A stretch of 6,524 bases of DNA from Pseudomonadota bacterium (GTDB lineage Bacteria; Pseudomonadota; Alphaproteobacteria; Acetobacterales; Acetobacteraceae), in assembly GCA_021805485.1 (NCBI GenBank), contig JAJZFF010000324.1, positions 1-6,524 on the forward strand, written 5' to 3'. Shown here piece by piece: positions 1-6,094 of the stretch (its first letter is position 1; every line of letters starts with the position of its first letter). The notes under the pieces were generated by a model. That model was not told the DNA's origin and did not search any database. It saw only the letters and a list, made by a program, of their open reading frames with translations. Made by a program: the position numbers and the translations under genes.

Positions 1-7
1 GGCGGGA

Positions 8-2317
8 TCAGGCCGGGATCGCCTCCGCCCGCAGCCGCCGCGCGGCGCCGACCAGGTTCTCCAGCGCCGGAATCACCTCGCGCCAGTTGCGGGTCTTCAG
101 CCCGCAATCCGGGTTCACCCAGAGCTGGTCGTCCGCCAGCTTCCGCCGGGCGAGGCGGAGCAGGGCGAGGATTTCCTCCTCGGGCGGGATTCGCGGGCTG
201 TGGATGTCCCACACGCCGGGGCCGATCTCGGCCGGGTAGGCGGAGGGGCCGTGGCCGGCGAAGGCCTCCAGCAGTTCCATCCGGCTGCGGGCGGTCTCGA
301 TCGAGATCGCGTCCGCATCCATCGTGGCGATGGCCGGCATGATGTCCTGGAATTCGGCGTAGCACATATGGGTGTGGATCGCCGTGTCGTCGCGCACCAC
401 GGCGGTGGCGAGGCGGAAGCAGGACACCGCCCAGCGCAGATAGGCCTCGCGGTCGGCGGTGCGCAGCGGCAGCCCCTCGCGGAAGGCCGGCTCGTCCACC
501 TGGATGATGGCGAGGCCGGCGGCCTCGAGGTCGGCCACCTCGTCGCGCAGCGCCAGCGCGATCTGCCGGCAGACCGTCTCGCGCGGCAGGTCGTCGCGCA
601 CGAAGGACCATTGCAGCATCGTCACCGGCCCGGTCAGCATCCCCTTCACCGGCCGGGCGGTGAGCGACTGGGCATGGCGCGCCCAGCGCACCGTCATCGG
701 CCGGGGCCGCGCGACATCGCCCCAGATGATCGGCGGCGCCACGCAGCGGCTGCCATAGGACTGCACCCAGCCATGCCGGGTGAAGGCGAAACCGTCGAGC
801 TGCTCGCCGAAATACTTGACCATGTCGTTGCGCTCGAACTCGCCGTGCACCAGCACGTCGAGCCCGATCCGCTCCTGCAGGCGGATCGCGTCCTCGGTCC
901 AGGTCGCGATCGCTTCGTCGTATTCGGCGGCGCCGATCTCGCCGCGCGCGAGCGCCGCCCGGGTCCGGCGCACGCCCGAGGTCTGCGGCAGCGAGCCGAT
1001 CGTCGTGGTCGGAAAGGCGGGCAGGGGCAGGCGCTGCCGCTGCCGCGCGCGCCGCGCGGCGTGCGGGGCGGGGCGGCGTTCCATCTCCGGCGTCGCGCCC
1101 AGCAGCCGGGCGGCGACGTCGGTCCGGTGGACCCGCGCGCTGTCGCGGCGGGTGCGGAGTGCGGCGTCAGAGGCCTCCAGCGCCTCGGCGATCGCGCCCT
1201 CCCCCTCGTCGAGGCCGCGGGCGATGGTCGCGACCTCGGCGAGCTTCTGGGTGGCGAAGGCGAGCCACGGGCGGATCGCCGGATCGAGCCGGTCCTCCTG
1301 CGCGAGGTCGACCGGCACGTGCAGCAGGCTGCAGCTCGGCGCGATCATCAGCCGCTCGCTGCCGCCGAGCGCGCGCGCCGCCTCGCGCGCGGTGGCGAGG
1401 GCGGCGCGCAGGTCCGCCCGCCAGACATTCCGCCCGTCGACCAGCCCGAGCGAGAGCCATGTCGCCGGGCCGATCGCGGCGAGGACCGGCGCGAGATCGT
1501 CCCGGCCGCGCACCAGGTCGAGATGCAGGCCGGCGACCGGCAGGGCCAGCGCGGTCGGCAGGTTGTCCGCGATCGGCGCGAAATAGCTGGCGAGCAGCAG
1601 GCGCGGCGTCGCCCCGCGGGCGAGGGTCTCATAGGCGTGGCGCAGCGCCGCCCGCGCCTTCGGCGCGAGGTCGAGGGCGAGAACCGGCTCGTCCATCTGC
1701 ACCCAGGCGCAGCCCTCGGCGGCCAGCTCCGCCAGCACCTGCGCATAGCAGGGCAGCAGGCGGTCGAGCAGGTCGAGCGGATCGGACCCGTCATCGGTCT
1801 TGGCGAGCAGCAGGAACGAGACGGGGCCGAGCACCACCGGCCGGGTGCGGCGGTGGCGGGCCAGCGCCTCGCGGAACAGCGCGAGCGGACGGTTGGCGGT
1901 GACCGCGAAATGCTGCCCCGCCGCGAGCCGGGGGACGAGATAGTGATAGTTGGTGTCGAACCACTTGGTCATTTCGAGCGCGGGCAGGCCGGCCGCGGCA
2001 TCGCCGCCGCCGGTGCCGCGCGCGAGGGCGAAATAGGTCGGCAGCGTCACCTCGCCGCCGCGCCAGCCATAGCCCGGCGGAATCGCGCCGACCATGCAGG
2101 CGGTATCCAGCACATGGTCGTAGAGCGCGAAATCGTTCGAGGGGATGTGGCCGATGCCCAGCCCCTGCTGCAGCGAATGGGACTCCGCGCGCAGCAGGCG
2201 CGCCGCCTCCTGCAGGCCGGCTTCGGACAGCTCGCCCGCCCAGTGCGCCTCGAGGGCCGATTTCAGTTCCCGCCGGCGGCCGATGCGGGGAAAGCCGAGA
2301 CTGGTCGCGATGCTCAT
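8..2317 (-). CDS. metE: MetE, cobalamin-independent methionine synthase (5-methyltetrahydropteroyltriglutamate--homocysteine methyltransferase)
   Basis: This cytoplasmic zinc enzyme transfers the methyl group of 5-methyl-tetrahydrofolate (polyglutamate) to homocysteine, the last step of methionine synthesis, without B12. The predicted protein has 769 residues, within the usual range of the family. The N-terminal domain opens with LGFPRIGRRRELK (residues 7-19) and carries the conserved EMTKWFDTNYHYLVP (115-129). A basic, low-complexity linker (about 410-434) leads to the C-terminal catalytic domain, which starts near FPTTTIGSLPQT (435-446) and includes HGEFERNDMVKYFGE (from 491) and IQVDEPAFREG (from 605). 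The zinc ligands by family alignment are His650, Cys652, Glu674 and Cys738, all present. The reading frame stays open for 152 more codons upstream, but those cover the riboswitch. The ATG at 2317 is chosen because the family's N-terminus aligns there and GGGGAGG lies 6 nt before it (plus-strand 2324-2330). The gene appears intact and should be repressed by cobalamin through its leader. Confidence 0.97.
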   Translation of the reverse strand: MSIATSLGFPRIGRRRELKSALEAHWAGELSEAGLQEAARLLRAESHSLQQGLGIGHIPSNDFALYDHVLDTACMVGAIPPGYGWRGGEVTLPTYFALARGTGGGDAAAGLPALEMTKWFDTNYHYLVPRLAAGQHFAVTANRPLALFREALARHRRTRPVVLGPVSFLLLAKTDDGSDPLDLLDRLLPCYAQVLAELAAEGCAWVQMDEPVLALDLAPKARAALRHAYETLARGATPRLLLASYFAPIADNLPTALALPVAGLHLDLVRGRDDLAPVLAAIGPATWLSLGLVDGRNVWRADLRAALATAREAARALGGSERLMIAPSCSLLHVPVDLAQEDRLDPAIRPWLAFATQKLAEVATIARGLDEGEGAIAEALEASDAALRTRRDSARVHRTDVAARLLGATPEMERRPAPHAARRARQRQRLPLPAFPTTTIGSLPQTSGVRRTRAALARGEIGAAEYDEAIATWTEDAIRLQERIGLDVLVHGEFERNDMVKYFGEQLDGFAFTRHGWVQSYGSRCVAPPIIWGDVARPRPMTVRWARHAQSLTARPVKGMLTGPVTMLQWSFVRDDLPRETVCRQIALALRDEVADLEAAGLAIIQVDEPAFREGLPLRTADREAYLRWAVSCFRLATAVVRDDTAIHTHMCYAEFQDIMPAIATMDADAISIETARSRMELLEAFAGHGPSAYPAEIGPGVWDIHSPRIPPEEEILALLRLARRKLADDQLWVNPDCGLKTRNWREVIPALENLVGAARRLRAEAIPA

Positions 2318-2319
2318 GC

Positions 2320-2347
2320 GCGGCCTCCCCGGCGGGCGTGGGACCGC
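2320..2347 (-). promoter_or_regulatory. metE ribosome binding site inside a possible sequestering hairpin
   Basis: The Shine-Dalgarno sequence GGGGAGG (plus-strand 2324-2330) sits 6 nt before the metE ATG. On the RNA, GCGGTCCC (2347-2340) can pair with GG plus GGCCGC (2328-2327 and 2325-2320), with one bulged A and one G-U pair. That would bury most of the ribosome binding site. This is the kind of structure a translation-controlling riboswitch uses, but in DNA this GC-rich such pairings also occur by chance. The ribosome binding site is well supported; its sequestration is inference. Confidence 0.4.
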
Positions 2348-2382
2348 GAACGGCGCGATGAGGGGGAAACGAGAGGACGCGC

Positions 2383-2399
2383 GCGGCAGGCGCTGCCGC
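2383..2399 (-). other. Leader hairpin between aptamer and metE start
   Basis: The metE leader RNA can form a perfect 7-bp stem, GCGGCAG / CTGCCGC, closed by a three-base CGC loop. It lies about 70 nt after the riboswitch aptamer and about 66 nt before the start codon. There is no immediate U-run after it; the nearest pyrimidine-rich stretch (CCTCTCGTTTCCCCC, about 2376-2362) begins several bases downstream. It is therefore not a standard intrinsic terminator. It may be part of the expression platform, a Rho-related structure, or incidental. The rest of 2348-2466 shows no further feature I can support. Confidence 0.35.
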
Positions 2400-2466
2400 T
2401 GATGCGTGCAGTCATGGGTTGGCTCCGGCTTCCGGTGCACCCCGCCCGGCAGCAAGGTTGGTGCGA

Positions 2467-2673
2467 CACCGGCAGGTCTCCTGGCTCGCGGCTCGACGCT
2501 GGTGGCCCTGCCTTCCCGAACCGCTCCCGGTTCAGTGGCTCGCCCTTGCGGGCGGACGGACCACCGGCTCGCCGCTGACAGTTGCGGGGGCAGCCATCGA
2601 CTTGCTTCCGGGACAATGAAGCCCGGCCGAAGCGCACGATGTTCCCTTTTCACCCGCTCGCGCGGGACCGGTG
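2467..2673 (-). ncRNA. Cobalamin (adenosylcobalamin-class) riboswitch upstream of metE
   Basis: Read on the minus strand, the aptamer is recognisable from end to end. P1 is formed by CACCGG (2673-2668) and CCGGTG (2472-2467). GGTCCC with the conserved AAAAGGGAAC follows (2650-2641), then an arm closed by CATCG / CGATG that carries an extra GC-rich hairpin, a common alphaproteobacterial elaboration. The B12-box core GCTGCCCCCGCAACTGT occupies 2594-2578. GGTGGTCC / GGGCCACC (2565-2558 with 2508-2501) closes the next arm. That arm contains a GNRA-capped hairpin (2554-2541), GCCACTG (2539-2533), a 5-bp hairpin (2532-2519) and GGGAAGG (2517-2511). The 3' end is GCCAGGAGACCTGCCGG (2485-2469). In this class, ligand binding lowers expression of the downstream gene, and metE is a classic target because MetH can replace it when B12 is present. 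The exact ends are set by P1. Confidence 0.95.
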
Positions 2674-2674
2674 A

Positions 2675-2722
2675 CGAATGTCGTATGCCGCCCGGACGGA
2701 CATTCGGCAAGGGTGGCGGCAT
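2675..2722. repeat. Two interlocked perfect 8-bp inverted repeats
   Basis: CGAATGTC (2675-2682) is inverted at 2699-2706 as GACATTCG, and ATGCCGCC (2685-2692) is inverted at 2715-2722 as GGCGGCAT. The arms alternate (left 1, left 2, right 1, right 2). As RNA, the two stems can only coexist as a pseudoknot; as DNA, they could be two overlapping binding sites. A competing small hairpin GGCGG-CAT-CCGCC (2715-2727) uses one of the same arms. The block begins 1 nt outside riboswitch P1, so it would lie in the metE 5' UTR if transcription starts upstream of 2722. Its function is unknown. Confidence 0.5.
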
Positions 2723-2774
2723 CCGCCGCGCCGGCAAATAATCGCGTCGTCCGCGCAGAATCGTTGCAGTCATG

Positions 2775-2788
2775 GATCGAGTTCGATC
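2775..2788. repeat. 14-bp palindrome in the divergent intergenic region
   Basis: GATCGA-GT-TCGATC has perfect 6-bp arms around a 2-bp centre. It lies about 100 bp upstream of the metE riboswitch and about 60 bp upstream of the proposed importer -35 element. This spacing suits a dimeric regulator site for either gene. I do not recognise the motif, and it does not match the MetR consensus TGAA-N5-TTCA. A further imperfect dyad centred on CCCCGGGG (2799-2806), flanked by TTTC and GAAA, follows it. Confidence 0.35.
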
Positions 2789-2846
2789 GGTATTTCATCC
2801 CCGGGGCGAAAATCGGCAATCACGGCTTGTTTATTGGTTGCGAGTA

Positions 2847-2876
2847 TTGACCGTCCGGCTTCTGTGGTCATATCGG
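2847..2876 (+). promoter_or_regulatory. Candidate sigma-70-type promoter for the importer operon
   Basis: TTGACC (2847-2852) matches the -35 consensus at 5 of 6 positions. At 16-18 bp spacing the possible -10 elements are CATATC (2869-2874) or TATCGG (2871-2876), each 3 of 6. The stretch is noticeably AT-richer than the flanking genes. It would give a transcript start near 2880 and a leader of about 50 nt ending in the strong ribosome binding site at 2921-2927. The weak -10 fits a promoter that needs an activator or differs from the enteric consensus. No equally convincing metE promoter was found; GATTAT on the minus strand (2743-2738) is a weak -10 candidate. Confidence 0.4.
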
Positions 2877-2884
2877 TCGGTCAA
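2847..2884. promoter_or_regulatory. Imperfect 11-bp inverted repeat overlapping the importer promoter; candidate operator
   Basis: TTGACCGTCCG (2847-2857) and CGGTCGGTCAA (2874-2884) are inverted copies matching at 10 of 11 positions, with 16 bp between them. Another GGTCA copy lies between the arms (2866-2870), so the half-site TGACC/GGTCA occurs three times within 38 bp. The arms cover the proposed -35 and the bases just after the -10, a position typical of repressor or activator sites. The protein that would bind is unknown. As RNA it could also form a hairpin, but the left arm probably lies upstream of the transcript start. Confidence 0.4.
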
Positions 2885-2932
2885 ATTTCAACAATTGGCC
2901 GTGACTGGCTCATTGCATCAAGGGGAGCAACC

Positions 2933-4189
2933 ATGCGGGCACAATTCAGACGCGCCTGGGGTTTTTGCGCGGCGGGAGTCCTGGCCTCGGGCCTGGCGCT
3001 GGCGGGCATCGGCCAGGCGTCCGCCGCGACGGCGCCGTCGGTCCTGAAGATCGGCACGCTCTATGCGAGCAGCGGGTCTTTCGCGGTGGCGTCCGAGGGG
3101 CAGTATCACGGGCTCGAATACTGGGCGAAGACGGTCAACAAGTCCGGCGGCGTCTTCGTCAAGGCGTTCGACAAGAAGATCCCGGTCAAGATCGTCGCCT
3201 ATGACGACCAGAGCTCGACCGCGACCGCGACGACGCTGTACAACCAGCTCATCACCCAGGACCACGTGAACCTGCTGGTCGCCGATTTCGGCTCGGTGCT
3301 CACCTCGGTCGCGATTCCGCTGGCCGCCGAGCACCACATGCTGCTGATCGACCCGACCGGCTCGGGGGCGAACTTCTTCACCAAGAAGACCGACTATCTC
3401 GCCGATGTCAGCATTCCCGCCTCCACGGTGTGGCCGCTGCCGCTCGGCCATTTCCTGCTCGACCACAAGATCAAGCGCGTCGCCGTCATCTACGATTCGA
3501 ACGATTTCGATGCCTCGCAGGCGGAAACGCTGAAGGCGACGCTGAAGAAGGGCGGCGTCACGCCGGTGTATTATCACGGCGTGCCCACCAGCGAATCCAA
3601 CTACACCGTGCTGCTGCACACGATCGCGGCGCACCGGCCGGATGCGGTGATCGAGTTCGGCTATCCGCCGAACGACATCGCCTTCCTGCACACGCTGGCC
3701 GGCAGCGGCCTGCACTTCAAGATGACGTTCACCATCTTCCCCGGCCAGCTTCTCGCCCTGATGACGAAGAATGTCGGCGCGAAAACCCTCGCCTATACCT
3801 ACACCTATCCGACGCCGCCGCTCGTCTCCTTCGCCAAGACCACCTATGGCCCGAACACCGCGACCTTCGTGAAGGAGTTCACCGCGGCGACGCATAACGC
3901 GCCGAACTTCCTCGATGCGGCCGGCTACAATACCGGGCTGATCATGCAGGACATGCTCGGCACCGCGCCGAAATTCACCCAGCTCGCCTTCCATCAGGCG
4001 CTGATGGACATGTCCGGCAAGACGACGACGGTGCTCGGCCAGTTCAAGATCAACGCGAACGGCGCCCAGCTCGGCGAGCTGCTGCCGGTGGCGCAGCTCG
4101 TCCCCGCCGGCAAGACCAACAAGATCGTCGTGGTCTATCCGCAGGACAAGGCGACCGGCAAACCGGTCTATCCCGCGCCGCACCACTGA
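2933..4189 (+). CDS. Periplasmic substrate-binding protein of a branched-chain-amino-acid-type ABC importer (LivJ/LivK-like)
   Basis: This is a type I periplasmic binding protein of 418 residues that captures a small ligand outside the membrane and delivers it to the LivH/LivM-type permeases encoded downstream. The start at 2933 is preceded by GGGGAG with 5 nt spacing. It is followed by a clear signal peptide: basic residues (R2, R6, R7), a hydrophobic core (about 11-27) and an Ala-Ser-Ala site with probable cleavage after residue 31. There is no lipobox, so the protein should be soluble. The mature part begins VLKIGTLYASSGSF (37-50), the first strand and ligand loop of the family. YDDQSS (90-95) matches the usual DD hinge-side motif, and LLVADFGS (114-121) matches the second-domain switch motif. 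The open frame continues upstream to about 2678 through intergenic DNA, which I reject as coding. The ligand is not deducible: relatives bind Leu/Ile/Val, other amino acids, amides, urea or aromatic and short-chain acids. Confidence 0.92.
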   Translation: MRAQFRRAWGFCAAGVLASGLALAGIGQASAATAPSVLKIGTLYASSGSFAVASEGQYHGLEYWAKTVNKSGGVFVKAFDKKIPVKIVAYDDQSSTATATTLYNQLITQDHVNLLVADFGSVLTSVAIPLAAEHHMLLIDPTGSGANFFTKKTDYLADVSIPASTVWPLPLGHFLLDHKIKRVAVIYDSNDFDASQAETLKATLKKGGVTPVYYHGVPTSESNYTVLLHTIAAHRPDAVIEFGYPPNDIAFLHTLAGSGLHFKMTFTIFPGQLLALMTKNVGAKTLAYTYTYPTPPLVSFAKTTYGPNTATFVKEFTAATHNAPNFLDAAGYNTGLIMQDMLGTAPKFTQLAFHQALMDMSGKTTTVLGQFKINANGAQLGELLPVAQLVPAGKTNKIVVVYPQDKATGKPVYPAPHH

Positions 4190-4209
4190 CCGGCGCCCCG
4201 GAACCGCAG

Positions 4210-4239
4210 GATCCCGGCCCGTGACGGGCCGGGATCTTT
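4210..4239 (+). terminator. Terminator-like hairpin between binding-protein and permease genes
   Basis: GATCCCGGCCCG (4210-4221) and CGGGCCGGGATC (4225-4236) form a perfect 12-bp, very GC-rich stem with a TGA loop. Only three T residues follow. It starts 21 nt after the binding-protein stop codon. With so short a T-run it is probably a leaky terminator or an mRNA 3'-end stabiliser. Both would give more binding protein than permease, the usual stoichiometry of such importers. No separate promoter is obvious between 4240 and 4290. Confidence 0.75.
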
Positions 4240-4290
4240 CGTCGATCCGGACCACTGGTTTCCAACTTCCCTGCAAGAAAGGGCGCGCCG

Positions 4291-5172
4291 TTGGCACTTC
4301 TCGAATACGCGCTGATCGGCGGCATTCTCTACGGCATCTTCTTCAGCCTTGTCGGCATCGGGCTCAATCTCGTCTTCGGCGTGATGCGGATGATCAATCT
4401 CGCCCACGGCCAGTTCATCATGCTGGGCGGGTTCGGCGCGTGGCTTCTGGTGCATGACCTTCACCTCAACCCGATCTTCGGCATTCCGCTGGCGATTCTC
4501 GGCGGGATCCTGATCGGCTATCCGCTCTATTACGGCGTGGTGCCGCGCCTGCAGCGCAGCCAGGACCCGGAGATGCTGTCCTTCATCCTGTTCTTCGGCA
4601 TCGCCCAGATGATCGAGGCGGTGATGCTCCTCATCTTCGGCGCGGACCAGCGCTCGCTGCCCGGTAACGCGCTGGGCTCGGGGAATATCGGCGCGTTCGG
4701 CCAGGAATTTCCGGACAGCTGGTGGGTCGCCGCCGCGGTCAGCGTCATCTGCATCGGCGGGCTCTGGCTCTATTTCACGCGCACGCGGCTCGGCTTCGCG
4801 ACGCGCGCCATCATGGCCGACCGCGACGAGGCGCGCGCCACCGGCATCGATGTCGACAGGGTGTCGGCGATCGCCTTCATGATCGGCCTCTCGCTCGCCG
4901 GGATCGCCGGCGTGTTCGTGCCCTACATGGTCGGCTCGGTGTCGCCCTCGATCGGCGACGGGCTGACCACGACATCCTTCGCCATCATCATCATCGGTTC
5001 GCTCGGCAATCCGCTCGGCACCGTGGTCGGCGGCCTCGTCTTCGGCGTGGGAACGATGCTGATGCAAACCTATTACGCCTCGTGGTCGAATCTCGTGCCC
5101 TATGCGCTGCTCCTCATCATCGTGCTGATCCGGCCCTCCGGCCTGCTCGGCAAGGCGGTGCGCAGTGCGTAA
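4291..5172 (+). CDS. livH: LivH-type inner-membrane permease of the ABC importer
   Basis: This is one of the two membrane subunits that form the translocation channel of a HAAT-family importer. The 293-residue protein is almost entirely hydrophobic, with about eight predicted membrane segments (roughly 5-30, 34-54, 62-84, 96-117, 144-162, 191-211, 226-258 and 267-285). Family hallmarks are GLNLVFGVMRMINLAHGQF (24-42), the cytoplasmic loop ARATGIDVDRV (181-191), which contacts the ATPase, GSLGNPLGTVVGG (236-248) and the C-terminal IRPSGLLGK (280-288). The start is taken as TTG at 4291: it aligns with the family N-terminus, no ATG or GTG lies close upstream in frame, and a GAAAGGG ribosome binding site (4277-4283) is correctly spaced. 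A TTG start and the upstream hairpin together suggest moderate translation. The gene overlaps or abuts livM directly. Confidence 0.93.
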   Translation: MALLEYALIGGILYGIFFSLVGIGLNLVFGVMRMINLAHGQFIMLGGFGAWLLVHDLHLNPIFGIPLAILGGILIGYPLYYGVVPRLQRSQDPEMLSFILFFGIAQMIEAVMLLIFGADQRSLPGNALGSGNIGAFGQEFPDSWWVAAAVSVICIGGLWLYFTRTRLGFATRAIMADRDEARATGIDVDRVSAIAFMIGLSLAGIAGVFVPYMVGSVSPSIGDGLTTTSFAIIIIGSLGNPLGTVVGGLVFGVGTMLMQTYYASWSNLVPYALLLIIVLIRPSGLLGKAVRSA

Positions 5173-5185
5173 GCGGAACAGTACA

Positions 5186-6094
5186 ATGCGTTATCCCGTC
5201 GCGGTGCTGGCGATCCTCGCCGGCGCCTTCCTGGTCCTGCCGCATGTCTATGGCAACCAGTCCGTGCTGTTCACCATGATGACGTTCATGGCGCTCGCCC
5301 AGGGGCTGAACCTGCTCTACGGCTTCACCGGATATCTGCCGTTCGGCTATGTCGGCTTCTTCGGCACCGGCGCCTATGCCACCTCGCTGCTGGTCACCTT
5401 CACCGGCCTGCCGGTGCTGGTCTGCGTGCTTGGCGGCGGGTTGGCGGCGGTCGTGGTCGGGCTCATCCTCGGGCCGCTGCTGCGCCTGTCAGGCGCGTAT
5501 TTCTCGATCGCCAATCTCGCCGCCTCGCAGATCATCTACTACGTGGTGGCGAACGAGGCGCTCAAGCATGTGACCGGCGGGCCCTATGGCGTGAAGATCG
5601 AGCAGGTCTACGCGCCCACGGCGAGCTACGCGACGATGCTGGCGATCCTGCTGCTCGCCACCGGGCTTGCCGCGTATTTCCGCCGCTCGCGCTTCGGGCT
5701 CGGGCTGCGGGCGATGCACCAGGACCCGATCAGCGCGGGGCTCGCGGGTGTCAACATCGTGCGCGAGCGCCTCATCGTCTGGCTGGCCTCGGCCGGCATC
5801 GCCGGGCTGGTCGGCGGCGCCTATGCGTGGAACCTGTCGGTGTTCTACCCCGACGCGGTGTTCACCCTGCAGATTTCGGTCTTCGCCATCGTCTTCGCCC
5901 TGTTCGGCGGGGTGGGCACGGTGATCGGCCCGCTGCTCGGCGCGGCCCTGCTTTATGCGTTCTACGCGGTGATCGGCGTCTCCGCGCCGCAATATTTCGA
6001 ACTGCTCTACGGGCTGCTGATCGTGCTGCTGGTGCTGTTCCTGCCCAACGGCCTGATGTCGCTGCTGATCCGGAGAAATGTCGATGTCCTCTGA
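5186..6094 (+). CDS. livM: LivM-type inner-membrane permease of the ABC importer
   Basis: This is the second channel subunit, the partner of the LivH-type protein. The 302-residue form lacks the long N-terminal extension of the E. coli protein, as is common in this family. Recognisable stretches are LNLLYGFTGYLPFGYVGFFG (41-60), TGGPYGV (130-136), the ATPase-contact loop SRFGLGLRAMHQDPISAGLAG (168-188), FALFGGVGTVIGPLLGAAL (238-256) and the C-terminal YGLLIVLLVLFLPNGL (275-290). Two starts are possible. ATG 5186, chosen here, gives a typical N-terminus 13 nt after the livH stop but has only a weak AGCGGA ribosome binding site. GTG 5165 would add seven residues (VRKRNST) and overlap livH by 8 nt, allowing translational coupling. 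The end overlaps livG by 11 nt. Function as a permease is secure; the transported substrate is not known. Confidence 0.92.
   Translation: MRYPVAVLAILAGAFLVLPHVYGNQSVLFTMMTFMALAQGLNLLYGFTGYLPFGYVGFFGTGAYATSLLVTFTGLPVLVCVLGGGLAAVVVGLILGPLLRLSGAYFSIANLAASQIIYYVVANEALKHVTGGPYGVKIEQVYAPTASYATMLAILLLATGLAAYFRRSRFGLGLRAMHQDPISAGLAGVNIVRERLIVWLASAGIAGLVGGAYAWNLSVFYPDAVFTLQISVFAIVFALFGGVGTVIGPLLGAALLYAFYAVIGVSAPQYFELLYGLLIVLLVLFLPNGLMSLLIRRNVDVL

Noticed and set aside
2383..2399. Intrinsic terminator in the metE leader
   Set aside because: The stem is only 7 bp and is not followed by a run of U residues, so it is reported only as a hairpin.
200..2578. 792-codon open frame on the plus strand opposite metE
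   Set aside because: It is fully antisense to a clear metE and rich in Arg, Gly, Ala and His, as expected of a shadow frame in GC-rich DNA; it shows no recognisable domain and runs into the riboswitch.
2598..2637. Extra GC-rich hairpin within the CATCG/CGATG arm of the riboswitch, as a possible novel aptamer variant
   Set aside because: Extended hairpins at this point are, as I recall, common in alphaproteobacterial cobalamin riboswitches and do not disturb the conserved core.
2738..2769. metE promoter with -35 CTGCAA and -10 GATTAT on the minus strand
   Set aside because: The 20-bp spacing is too long and the -35 match is poor, so it is not listed as a separate feature.
2318..2773. 152-residue N-terminal extension of MetE
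   Set aside because: The frame is open, but this DNA is the riboswitch and leader; family homology begins exactly at the ATG at 2317, which has its own ribosome binding site.
2678..2932. 85-residue N-terminal extension of the binding protein
   Set aside because: It would place the signal peptide in the middle of the protein and cover the promoter region; ATG 2933 has a strong ribosome binding site followed directly by the signal peptide.
2918..4297. 459-codon open frame on the minus strand opposite the binding-protein gene, and a similar one at 4168-5067
   Set aside because: Both have the Arg/Asp/His-rich composition of antisense shadows and no ribosome binding site or known motif, while the opposite strand encodes well-conserved proteins.
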